Below are positions 8,198-16,800 of a DNA stretch of 31,794 nucleotides, piece by piece; the stretch's first letter is position 1, and each line of letters opens with the position of its first letter. The DNA is from Planctomycetaceae bacterium. GTDB lineage: Bacteria > Planctomycetota > Planctomycetia > Pirellulales > Thermoguttaceae. The position numbers were made by a program, and so were the translations under genes. The notes beneath the pieces were generated by a model that was not told the DNA's origin, made no database searches, and was given only the letters and a program-made list of their open reading frames with translations. Where the stretch lies: assembly GCA_031267635.1 (NCBI GenBank), contig JAIRYX010000209.1, forward strand, positions 1 through 31,794. Direction: 5' to 3'.

Positions 8198-8377
8198 TTG
8201 TCTTAAGCTCCTGTTTAGCTTTGGCACGATTTAAGGTAATATTTTTGAGGGTTCCGGTTGCCGATCAGATTCCAATGTTGATTGACTCTCTTTTCATACC
8301 TTGAAAACCAACACTGACATTTAGTATCTGCAACTTGTAACCTATCAAGAAAAAACCTTAACAGTTTCGGAAGGAAC

Positions 8378-8393
8378 ACGGTAAAATTACCGT
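8378..8393. promoter_or_regulatory. 16-bp palindrome upstream of the oxidoreductase gene
   Basis: ACGGTAA (8378-8384) and TTACCGT (8387-8393) form a near-perfect palindrome with a 2-bp centre, about 180 bp upstream of the oxidoreductase start. Its form suits a dimeric repressor operator, but no regulator is linked here. The region 8198-8459 otherwise shows no gene. Confidence 0.3.
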
Positions 8394-8459
8394 AAAACAT
8401 AAGTATCCCAAATTAAAAAAGAAAAATCAAGCGGGATAAGAACATTTTTTCAAAATTTT

Positions 8460-8555
8460 TCAATGATCGGGCGAAAAAGCATGCTCAAGCAACGTACGCG
8501 TCAACACACTTATTGGAGACTGGCGGGAAACACGAGCAATTAAATCATTCAACAT
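8460..8555 (-). pseudogene. IS4-type transposase, 5' fragment (31 codons)
   Basis: On the minus strand an ATG at 8555, with GGAGG a few bases upstream, opens a 31-codon frame containing LIARVSRQSPISVLTRTLLE, then HAFSPDH and a stop. This resembles the N-terminus of an IS4-family transposase group (pattern F/V..SP.SVM.R..LE..L.P..LD.LFE). The rest of the gene is missing. The ribosome-binding site is intact while the body is gone, so a deletion or a stop mutation followed by loss is likely. Confidence 0.5.
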
Positions 8556-8596
8556 AAAACCTCCATGTTATTTACTCATATTACGCATGAGCTATC

Positions 8597-8941
8597 GTAC
8601 CTATTCCGCCGCTCCAACCAATCCGCACTGGGCATCTGAATAGTTATCCGAAGGATTTTACTATTGCAGCCCTTATTTATCAAGTTTCCCTTAGTAGCCG
8701 ACAACGCCCTCAAATGCACCCTTATGCTCTTCATTGTTTTAGATCATGGATTGTTACCAAATCCAATGGAACGAAACATAAGGGAATAAGGGCGCATGTT
8801 GGCGCGATTCGGGCTACTAAGGGAAACTTAATAAATAAGAGCTGCAATAGTCAAGCCGTTCGGATAATTGCAATAGTAAAATCTTTCGGGTAACTCTACA
8901 GTTGCTGTGCGGATTTATTTGATATGGCGACTGAATAGTTA
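8597..8941. mobile_element. Inverted-repeat (MITE-like) element, copy 2
   Basis: About 345 bp. The degenerate left end GTACCTATTCCGCCGC (from 8597) matches the inverse of the right end GGCGACTGAATAGTTA (8926-8941). The arms 8637-8700 and 8810-8900 are long inverted copies containing ATCCGAAGGATTTTACTATT, then GCAGCCCTTATTTA, AGTTTCCCTTAGTAGCC on the left and the complement on the right. The right arm carries a local duplication of CAATAGT. The centre holds AAGGGAATAAGGGCGCA, shared with the copy at 2877. There is no internal gene. Nothing recognisable lies in 8942-9086. Confidence 0.65.
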
Positions 8942-9086
8942 GAAAAATTTTAAAGGAACTTCTCAAAACTCCACTTTCAACAAATTCGACCATTGAAAAA
9001 TAAGGACTTGCTGATACGAGGAAGAGGTTTTTAGAAGTTCCCTTAAGAATCAACCCGATTTGCCCTTGAAGATATTGGAATTTCCT

Positions 9087-10154
9087 TTAAGCGATCCGTT
9101 GTTCCATAGGAAACGCTTTTACGATTTCAACGAGAGCGGCGACATGCTCAACCGGCGTTTGCGGAAGGATTCCGTGACCAAGATTAAAGATATAACCGGC
9201 GCGGTGTGCCGTTTTTTGCAGAATCGCGTGAGTTTGACGTTCAATCGTCTTCAAATCGCTCAAAAGGACAATCGGATCAAGATTTCCCTGAATCGCGCGG
9301 TCGTGTCCTATCATCGCCCATGCGTCGTCGATAGCAATCCGCCAATCCGCGCCGATCACATTTCCGCCCGCCTCGCGTAACATCGGCAACAGCATTGGAT
9401 TCCCTGTGCCGAAATGAATAATAGGCGTATTGGGGCAGGATTCCCGCACGAGATCAATAATCGTCTTGCTGTGCGGCAGAACATATTGTCGATAATCGCC
9501 GCACGAAAGACAGCCGACCCAACTGTCAAATATCTGCAATATTTGCGCCCCCGCGTCGGCTTGAGCAATCAGATAATTCGCGACGGAAACAGCGATCCGG
9601 CGGAGAAATTCATGCCAGACGTCCGGTTGCGAATACATCAGTAATTTTGTCTGACGGAAGTCGCGGCTGGTTCCTCCTTCCACCGCGTAGCCCGCTAGTG
9701 TGAACGGGGCGCCGGCAAAACCGATCACCGGAAGCGACTCGTCAAGACCTTCCCGCGTTTTGCGGACTGTTTCCAAGACATAATCGAGCGGCGAAACGTC
9801 ACGCAACTCACATACCCGCGTTAAATCCTCCGCCGTGCGAAGAGGAGAATGAATCACGGGACCATCACTGACGGAAAACTCCAGAGGGAACCCCATCGGC
9901 TCCAAAATTGGAAGGAGATCGGAAAAAATAATAGCTGCATCAACTTTAAGTTTATCCACCGCTGTCAGCATGACTTCAGCGGCAAGCGGCGGATTTTTAC
10001 ACAACTCCAGAAATGTCGTTTTCTGTCGCACTTCGCGGTATTCGGGCATGTAACGCCCCGCCTGACGCATCAGCCAAACCGGTACGCGGGAAACAGGCAA
10101 TCCACGCGCCGCCCGCATCATAACACTCTCTTCCCATTTTTTTACTTCCGACAC
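9087..10154 (-). CDS. hemE: Uroporphyrinogen decarboxylase
   Basis: HemE removes four carboxyl groups from uroporphyrinogen III to give coproporphyrinogen III in heme synthesis. The 355-residue product contains the signature VWLMRQAGRYMPEYR (R30 and R34 in the active-site loop), IIFSDLLP (catalytic Asp), GFAGAPFTLAGYAVEGG, and the C-terminal FNLGHGILPQTPVEHV. The start is taken as a GTG at 10154 because AAAGG lies 8 nt upstream. The open frame extends to 10211, but those extra residues are not family-like. No other heme gene is adjacent, and the gene seems to stand alone between repeat-rich gaps. Confidence 0.95.
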   Translation of the reverse strand: MSEVKKWEESVMMRAARGLPVSRVPVWLMRQAGRYMPEYREVRQKTTFLELCKNPPLAAEVMLTAVDKLKVDAAIIFSDLLPILEPMGFPLEFSVSDGPVIHSPLRTAEDLTRVCELRDVSPLDYVLETVRKTREGLDESLPVIGFAGAPFTLAGYAVEGGTSRDFRQTKLLMYSQPDVWHEFLRRIAVSVANYLIAQADAGAQILQIFDSWVGCLSCGDYRQYVLPHSKTIIDLVRESCPNTPIIHFGTGNPMLLPMLREAGGNVIGADWRIAIDDAWAMIGHDRAIQGNLDPIVLLSDLKTIERQTHAILQKTAHRAGYIFNLGHGILPQTPVEHVAALVEIVKAFPMEQRIA

Positions 10155-10291
10155 TGTTTGTGCCTTTCTAATAATTTTCCCAATTTTACAGCAATAAGCG
10201 GCAATCAGCAAGTAATAAGCAGAAAATCAGAAAAAGAGCAATCAAAGCGACAAAAGAGGCGTCGGGAGCATCCAATAATCACTTTTCCGAA

Positions 10292-10474
10292 TTATACCGT
10301 AGGCGTTCTAACTATTGGGTGTTCGTAATCACTTGTGACAGGAGTTTCTGAAATCCAAAAAGCAAGTCCCAATTGTCCCCTAAAAACATAGATATTAAAA
10401 GTAGATTTTAATTCTCCCCAAACGAAATCATCTGTAGAATCATTTTGAGAAAAGTTTTTATTTTGGCGCGGCAT
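10292..10474 (-). other. Short open frame of uncertain status
   Basis: A 60-codon minus-strand frame (ATG at 10474) includes DFVWGELKSTFNIYVFRGQL and FWISETPVTSDYEHPIV. The composition looks protein-like (aromatic and charged alternation fitting beta strands), but no family was recognised and no Shine-Dalgarno is visible. It may be a fragment of a lost gene. The rest of 10212-10528 shows no gene. Confidence 0.25.
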
Positions 10475-10528
10475 TTGCAGTATTATTTCAAATAAGAAAT
10501 AAAGACCAGATTTCCCGTGATATTTGCT

Positions 10529-10568
10529 GGAAAACTATGAAATATACTGGGGAACTATGAAATATTAC
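10529..10568. repeat. Two-copy 20-bp tandem repeat
   Basis: GGAAAACTATGAAATATACT (10529-10548) is followed immediately by GGGGAACTATGAAATATTAC (10549-10568), sharing 16 of 20 positions. It lies about 125 bp upstream of the probable promoter of the cysteine-rich gene and could be a paired regulator site. The AT-rich stretch to 10693 shows no gene. Confidence 0.5.
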
Positions 10569-10693
10569 GGACATATAAGTAGTAGAATATCCCACCAAAG
10601 TTTATTCGTTTCAAAAAAATTAGAAAAATATTTTTTATTTTATACGAGTTTGGTTCGATGTATTTCAAAGTTTTTTATTTCGGAAATGAGGTA

Positions 10694-10722
10694 TTGTATT
10701 TTTCTTTACCATAAGTTATATT
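10694..10722 (+). promoter_or_regulatory. Probable promoter for the cysteine-rich protein gene
   Basis: TTGTAT (10694-10699), a 17-bp spacer and TATATT (10717-10722) precede the gene by about 30-45 bp. Both hexamers fit the sigma70 consensus moderately (4/6 and 5/6). Confidence 0.4.
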
Positions 10723-10754
10723 GTACCTTGATACAAATCAACAAATCTATCTAA

Positions 10755-11267
10755 ATGATAATTGACATGCCACGTCATTTTCACTTTTTGACAACTTTTA
10801 CGATAATTTCCATCGTTTTTTTGAACACGGTAACACCTGTCAACTTTTGTTACTGTGCGGGTTGTTCCTGTGAAAATAATGTGTTGAAAACCAGCGATGC
10901 CCAAAATGCTCAACCAAAATCGTGTTGTTCTGGTCGTTCTTCGTGTTGCAAAGAAAAAACATGTTGTCAGCAATCGTCCGATACTTTTTCCTGCCGTCAA
11001 ACAACATCTGAAAAAAATTCCTGCAATTGCGGTTCTTCGGGCAACGGTTGTCAGTGTGGTAAAATCACGGCGCCGATAACTTCATTGCCGGATACTATTT
11101 CGTCAGCGAAAAAAATATTAAACAACAACGATATTTTTTACGGGATCATTGATTTTCTATCTGTGGCTTATGATGATCACTCGGCGGTTATGTGTCTCTT
11201 AAAACATTCGCCGCCGGAAGCGGCACATGTTCCTTTGCATGTGTTGCTGTGCGTGTTTGTGATTTGA
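10755..11267 (+). CDS. Cysteine-rich secreted protein of unknown function
   Basis: A 170-residue protein with an N-terminal hydrophobic segment (residues about 10-30), then fifteen cysteines between residues 32 and 101. These include four CC pairs or nearby singles (C57-C58, C64-C65, C70-C71) and CxC units (C32/C34, C37/C39, C90/C92, C99/C101). After a linker the C-terminus contains VMCLLKHSPPEAAHVPLHVL and CVFVI, with a conserved-looking His/Pro stretch. The pattern fits metal binding or a disulfide-rich exported peptide; the function is not known. There is no clear Shine-Dalgarno; an ATG at 10767 would start just before the signal segment and is an equally good start. It precedes the DUF1559 gene by about 100 bp in the same direction, so the two may be co-expressed. 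Confidence 0.65.
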   Translation: MIIDMPRHFHFLTTFTIISIVFLNTVTPVNFCYCAGCSCENNVLKTSDAQNAQPKSCCSGRSSCCKEKTCCQQSSDTFSCRQTTSEKNSCNCGSSGNGCQCGKITAPITSLPDTISSAKKILNNNDIFYGIIDFLSVAYDDHSAVMCLLKHSPPEAAHVPLHVLLCVFVI

Positions 11268-11368
11268 TTTTATCCTTGAATCAAAAATTCTGATTTGATT
11301 GAAACCGGTGGATGTGTTATTTGCTGGTAAAAAATTTATTTCAAAAATTTTTAACGAAAAGGATAAAA

Positions 11369-12556
11369 ATGTTGACTCAAGTTCAAATATTGTTTGAGTT
11401 CGTGTTTACGGTGTTTCTTGCATTGATCGCTGTTTTCACGTTTCAAAACAAAAACAAGCAAAGAAGAACGGCGTTTACGCTCGTAGAACTTCTGGTTGTG
11501 ATTGCAATCATTGGAATTTTGATTGCGCTTGTCCTTCCGGCTGTTCAGGCGGCACGCGAAGCGGCACGAAGGATGCAATGTACAAACAATCTCAAGCAGA
11601 TTGGAATTGCACTTCACACCTACCATGACGCCAACAAAGCGTTTCCTGCCGGAAGTGCGGGATTTGGAAACGTTCCAAATTGGCTTAGCTTTCACGTCAC
11701 GTTGCTTCCTTACGCAGAGCAATCCGCACTTTACGCTTCGCTGGCAAGTCAGGGATTTCCCAGTTCCAAGGAAAATCCTATTCCTTCCGGTGAAACGAAA
11801 GGCGTTTACTCTGTGTCGATTCCATATTTAGCGTGTCCATCGGATGGCAACGCAAAAGAACCATTTGCGCCCCGCAACGATTCAACACGCACCAATTACA
11901 TGGGGGCGTATGCGGACGCAATCAACGGAACGGATACAGGGAACAGCAACTCACGTGGCTTGTTTTCCGGTCCGATGTATCATCCGCCATACACGGCGCC
12001 AACTTTTCGCACGTTTGCAAGTATTGCCGACGGAACATCCAACACGGTTGCGTTTTCCGAAGCGGTAACAACAAGCGGCGAAAGTAGCCGGAATGTGAAA
12101 GGCGGCATTGTCGCTATCAACTCGTTAATTCTTTCCGACTTGCAGGCGCGAGTGGATAGTACAAACCGTAGCGTTTATGCCGCCGCTTATGATGTCGCAC
12201 CTTATGGACGCGGGATGAATTATGCGGAAGGGAACGCAACGATCGTTGGCTTTCAAACGATTTTGCCGCCCAATTCACCGTCGGGAGCAATGTATGTCAC
12301 CGACATAGGCAATTCGGAAATAGCACCGTCAATCAGCAGCGCGAGCAGTCACCATACCGGTGGCGTGAACGTTACGCTGGCAGACGGTTCAGTGCAGTTT
12401 ATTTCTGATACAGTGGATTGCGGGTCTCATTTGAGCCAAGACCTTGAAACAATTGATTTGCCCAAAGATGACAAAGGAGATTTTACCGGTGCCAGTCCGT
12501 TTGGAATTTGGGGCGCTTACGGTACGATTGCCGGCGGCGAAAGCAAATCATTATAA
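11369..12556 (+). CDS. DUF1559 domain protein with prepilin-type N-terminus
   Basis: A 395-residue planctomycete-type protein. The prepilin cleavage/methylation motif RRTA-FTLVELLVVIAIIGIL (Phe36, Glu40) is followed by the diagnostic PAVQAAREAARRMQCTNNLK and LHTYHD. The C-terminal hallmark is SSHHTGGVNVTLADGSVQFI, then WGAYGTIAGGE. It is expected to be processed by a prepilin peptidase and displayed or assembled in a pseudopilus-like structure; the precise role of this large family is unknown. The ATG at 11369 has AAAGGA 5 nt upstream. Two oddities are visible. The leader before the cleavage site is 35 residues and itself hydrophobic (ILFEFVFTVFLALIAVFTF), and the -1 residue is Ala rather than Gly. 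A lipoprotein gene follows, the usual arrangement. Confidence 0.93.
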   Translation: MLTQVQILFEFVFTVFLALIAVFTFQNKNKQRRTAFTLVELLVVIAIIGILIALVLPAVQAAREAARRMQCTNNLKQIGIALHTYHDANKAFPAGSAGFGNVPNWLSFHVTLLPYAEQSALYASLASQGFPSSKENPIPSGETKGVYSVSIPYLACPSDGNAKEPFAPRNDSTRTNYMGAYADAINGTDTGNSNSRGLFSGPMYHPPYTAPTFRTFASIADGTSNTVAFSEAVTTSGESSRNVKGGIVAINSLILSDLQARVDSTNRSVYAAAYDVAPYGRGMNYAEGNATIVGFQTILPPNSPSGAMYVTDIGNSEIAPSISSASSHHTGGVNVTLADGSVQFISDTVDCGSHLSQDLETIDLPKDDKGDFTGASPFGIWGAYGTIAGGESKSL

Positions 12557-12684
12557 AATTTTTCACACTTTTTAAGACAGAAGACGGGAGGATTGGTTTA
12601 CAATACTTTCACGTTTTGAAATTTTTACTCCAATCCAATCTTCTGCCTGAATCTCAACACTTTTACAAAATTAAGGAACATATT

Positions 12685-13197
12685 ATGACTCGACGTATTT
12701 TGATGATCGTCGGCTGTTTGGCAAGTTTAAGCTTCGGCTGTTCGGACGCTCCGAAAGGGTTTCCGAAAGTCGTTTCATGCAAGATTACCGTTGTGCAGGG
12801 GACGAAACCGTTGAACGAAGTGGACGTGATCTTGTTGCCGTCATCACCGATGAACAGCACGATGTTTTTTGGCAAAACCGATCAATCGGGACATTGCCAG
12901 GTCGCCACGACGTTTGCCAATTACCGTAAAAACGGCGTTCCGAAAGGAACCTACAAAGTCGTTCTCGACAAGAGACCGGAAATAGAACTGACTCAAACGG
13001 AAGAACATGCGTGTTGCGCAGAGTCACACTCAATGTCGCGCGACTCGCTCAAATGGCAGGCGGAAATCCAAAAACAACGGAAAAAGCATCCGCAAATTAT
13101 TCCGGATATTTTGACGCAGTCGTCATCGACGCCGCTCACGCTTGACGTGTCCTCGAACGGTGCAACGCTTGCAGTGAATCTGGACGAATATCAATAG
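12685..13197 (+). CDS. Small lipoprotein paired with the DUF1559 gene
   Basis: A 170-residue protein beginning MTRRILMIVGCLASLSFGC. The Cys at position 19 after a hydrophobic stretch suggests lipidation, though the lipobox (SFGC) is not canonical. The following part (KVVSCKITVVQGTKPLNEVD, then TDQSGHCQVATTF, PKGTYKVVLDK) has the strand pattern of a transthyretin or carboxypeptidase-regulatory-like beta-sandwich, as in lipoproteins that follow DUF1559 genes in planctomycetes. The ATG at 12685 has AAGGAAC about 7 nt upstream. It lies 128 bp downstream of the DUF1559 gene, and a strong terminator-like hairpin follows. The molecular role is unknown. Confidence 0.8.
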   Translation: MTRRILMIVGCLASLSFGCSDAPKGFPKVVSCKITVVQGTKPLNEVDVILLPSSPMNSTMFFGKTDQSGHCQVATTFANYRKNGVPKGTYKVVLDKRPEIELTQTEEHACCAESHSMSRDSLKWQAEIQKQRKKHPQIIPDILTQSSSTPLTLDVSSNGATLAVNLDEYQ

Positions 13198-13233
13198 AGT
13201 GTAAAACCGTAAATCGCCGAAAATGTCAGATGA

Positions 13234-13292
13234 AAACGAAATGAACGTAGCGAAAGAATCAACCATGTCATTCAGATACGTTCATTTCGTTT
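13234..13292 (+). terminator. Terminator after the DUF1559-lipoprotein unit
   Basis: A perfect 16-bp stem, AAACGAAATGAACGTA (13234-13249) with TACGTTCATTTCGTTT (13277-13292), surrounds a 27-nt loop and is followed by GTTTTGTTTTCG. It begins about 35 bp past the lipoprotein stop codon. Confidence 0.65.
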
Positions 13293-13332
13293 GTTTTGTT
13301 TTCGCCCGTCGTTGCAACAAGATAAATCTACA

Positions 13333-13376
13333 GTAACTATTCAAGCGTCCAGGGCGGATTTATTCGGTTTGGCGAA
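13333..13376. mobile_element. Fragment of the inverted-repeat element
   Basis: GTAACTATTCAAGCGTCCAG, then GGCGGATTTATTCGGTTTGG matches the terminal part of the element family seen at 2877, 8597 and 31078. Only an end is present, with no partner arm. It directly abuts a transposase remnant on the other strand. Confidence 0.45.
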
Positions 13377-13492
13377 TACGTTTTGTATGATGTCCGTAAC
13401 ATTTTTTGCTTGCATGCGGAACCTAGTACCGAGCCGATTCTGGCGAACACAGAGACGCCTTTTTCGGTACGGAATCCGCCGAAAACTTTCAT
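13341..13492 (-). pseudogene. IS66-type transposase, C-terminal remnant
   Basis: On the minus strand KVFGGFRTEKGVSVFARIGS, then VLGSACKQ reads from about 13492, and after a one-base shift in an A-run the frame continues as KNVTDIIQNVFAKPNKSALD to a stop at 13341. This matches the C-terminal tail of IS66-family transposases (pattern R.FGGNRT..G......L.SV..TC..QG....D.L...L). The catalytic part is absent. The remaining gap up to 13750 holds no further recognisable gene. Confidence 0.5.
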
Positions 13493-13752
13493 TTTGATTT
13501 TGGCGTTGCGAATATATAGCAAACGACACCAAGCCCACCTATATAGCACCGCTTATAACAGTTCCTAAAACGCCCCGACGAATCAATTTCTGATCCATAC
13601 GACCATACTTCTTTTACTTTAATTTCGATTAAATATTCTTTTTGAACGGTTTTCAGAGTAAGAATTATAAATTCGAGGCAAAAATATTTTTTCAATATTT
13701 CTTTACTTTTTTAAATCTATCGTGTTTACATTCTCGTTGTTGATATATATTA

Positions 13753-13783
13753 TTGTATAATTACAATCGTGTTGTATAATTAC
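13753..13783 (+). promoter_or_regulatory. Tandem TATAAT promoter region of the giant-protein operon
   Basis: TTGTATAATTAC occurs twice, at 13753-13764 and 13772-13783, each containing a perfect -10 hexamer (13756-13761 and 13775-13780). The first copy's TTGTAT may serve as a -35 for the second TATAAT with a 16-bp spacer. It lies 55-85 bp upstream of the start of the 1331-residue protein. Confidence 0.4.
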
Positions 13784-13836
13784 CAGTAGCGATAAAACAT
13801 CAAAATTTCTCAAAAAACAACAAAGGGGGTCTCCTG

Positions 13837-16800
13837 ATGCTTCTCACAGCGAGCCGAAATTTTATGCTTCTTCTGACGGCGACAATCTGCTGTCTCATTT
13901 TTGTTGCGACCAAATCGTTTGCGCAGGAAGAAAGTGTTCAAACAGATCCAGCAACGCCTGCCGCCATTGCGGTTGCGGCGGAACAACCGGCGACGGATGC
14001 GGCGGGCATCTCTGCCGAAGACCAACAGACGGTAGCAGCCGATCCGCAAAACGAAGAACTAAAAACGGAAAATCCGCAAATAGAAAATCCAAAAGCGGAA
14101 CCTCCCCAAAATGAATCGAAAACGGAAACGAAAGAGCCGCAGCCGGAAAATCCGAAAGAAGAACCCCAAATAGAAGAACAAAAACCATCGGAACTATCAA
14201 CGCCAAAACCGGTTGCGGTTATTGAAAAAGAGCAGACGGTTTATGTTCCTTACGACAAACTCAAAAATACGTTTGAACAAGAAGGACGCGGCGTGTTTTT
14301 GCCTTATGCCGAATTTCGCAAGCTATGGGACGCCGCTAAAGAATTGGAAAAACCGAAACTAACGGTCAATCCGCCGAAATCTCCCATTGTGGCAATGATC
14401 ACCGCAACGGAAAATCAGGCGAAAATCAACGGCGATCTTGTCGAAGTGACGGCGGCGGTCAAATTTGACCTTCTTGAACCGGGTTGGCATCAACTTGCTT
14501 TGCAATTACAAGGTGCGGCGATCATTGAAGCAAAAATCGGAGACGAACCGGCAAAAATCATCGGCAATCACGAACAGGGATACAAACTCTTGGTCAAACG
14601 AAAAAAAGATTCGCCAGTTCATGGTGTATTAACGCTGAATTACGCCAAAACTTACGAAAAGTCGCCGGGGCGTAACTTCGTATCCTTTCATGTTCCGCAA
14701 GCCCCATTGAGCCGATGGGAATTTCGCGTATCGGACACGGACGTTAAAGTCGATTTTGCTCCAATGATCGCCGCAACGGAAATATCGGCGGAAAACGACG
14801 AAAATAAAGTCAAAGTCAATGAAACAATTTTTCGAGCGTTTGCCGGTTCCGCACCGAATGTTGTAATCGGCTGGACTCCGAAAGCGGAAGGCGCAACAGG
14901 ACTTGCGGCTTTGGCAAACGTTCAGTCGCTGCATCGTGTTACGATTGAAGAAGGCGTGATGCGGAACCGTGTGGTGTTGAATTACGCGATCAGTCGTGCG
15001 CAATTGGACAAACTCACGGTGGAAGTGCCGGACGATCAAAAAATTGTCGGCGTGGCGGATGACAATGTTCGGTCGTGGAAAATTTCACAAGGAAATAAGA
15101 CGCAAGTGATTCAGGTGGAATTGTTTGAACCGGCAAAAACACGTCAGGGATTGTTGATCGACATGGAAAAATTTGTGCCGGTCAGCGACACGTTTTCTTT
15201 GAATGTACCGCGCATCCAAGTTGTCGGAGTCGGCGGACATCAAGGACTTTTGGCGGTGGACGCTTCGCCCGGACTGGCGGTTGAACAGAAAAAAACATCG
15301 GGACTGATTCAAATTGATCCGATGGAACTTCCGCAAACACTCAAAATCCGCAACGGCGGATTCGCGTATCGGCTTTCTGCGTCGGCGTATGAACTCGAAT
15401 TAAATATTGGAAAAGAGCAGCCGCGAATTTTTGCGAAAACGCAAACGAATGTAAACTTTACTTCCAACGGCAATTATAGCGTTTCAATGGAAAACGTTTA
15501 TCGCATTGAAAAAGCGGGTGTATTTCAGTTGTTTTATGATATTCCGGCGGAATACCAAGTCCGAAGAGTCGCCAACGCGAGCCGCATTAATCCGCTTGTG
15601 ATAGCGAACAATGTGCAACCACAAATCAGTAATCCGCAGACAATAACTCTATCGCCGATAAATGCGACTCCGGCAAACAATAATAATCAAACGACAAATG
15701 TCACGATTGACGGCTATCAGCTTTCCGATATTCCGGCACAAGAAGGCAAACCGAAAATGAAACGTCTGACTGTCAATCTTGCGCAAAAAGCAATTGGGAT
15801 TTTTAGTATCGTTGTAACGCTGCAAAAAGAGAACTCGTTAGACGAATTGGCAAAAGAGACGGAAAAGCCGGTGGATATCAAAATTCTTGCGCCGGTGGTT
15901 ACGGCGGAAGGCATTGAGCAAAAAGAAGGGATTGTGATTCTCGCTGCGCCGGAAAGTTTGCGAATTACGCCGACCGGATTTTCAGGAATGCAAAACGTTC
16001 CATTTGACCAGTTGACGGACAAATGGGTTTCGGAACAGCGTTCCGGTCTTTTGGCTTACGTCTTTGCTAACGAACAACCGGAACTTTCCTTGCAAGTGAT
16101 GAAGCGGACGCCGCAGGTGACAGTTAAACAACTTCTCTCGTCCAAAATTGACGACGGCGTTGTTCGTTTCACGGATAAAATTTCTTATAACGTTCTTTAC
16201 AGCGGTGTGAAATCGTTGCGGATTGACGTGCCGAAAGAAATCGCCAAAGACCTCCGCAATCAAAGCAAAGAATTTCGCGACACGGTCATTTCGCCGCAGC
16301 CGGAAGACGTAGCGGACGGCTACGAAGCGTGGAATTTTGCGAGAGACGTAAATCTAATCGGCAACGGGACAATCAACTTGACGTGGGAAAAACAAATTCC
16401 GCAACTGCTTGACGGAAAAAACGTTGATATTACAATCCCGCGTTTGATTCCGCAAGACGTCTTTCGTTCTTGGGGACAAATTCTTCTTTCTAAAGCGGAA
16501 ACCGTTGATATTTCCGCGTCGGACAACAACGAAGGTTTGCGGCAAATTGATCCGCAGCACGACATTGACGCAAGCGACCGTGTTCCCGATGCAGCGTATG
16601 CGTTTGAGTTTCACAACGATTGGAAATTGTCGCTGTTGGCAACTCGTTATCAGTTGCATGAAGTCAAACGGGCAAGTGTTGAATACGGCGTCATCCGGAC
16701 GGTTTTGACGCGGGCAAATACAATTTCCGTGCAAGCGTTATATCGCATTCAAAGCGTAAAACAACGTTTGCCGATTGTTTTGCCGCCTGATTCTCAATTT

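Noticed and set aside
9849..10328. 159-codon plus-strand frame opposite the start of hemE
   Set aside because: It overlaps conserved hemE sequence antisense and its composition is not protein-like.
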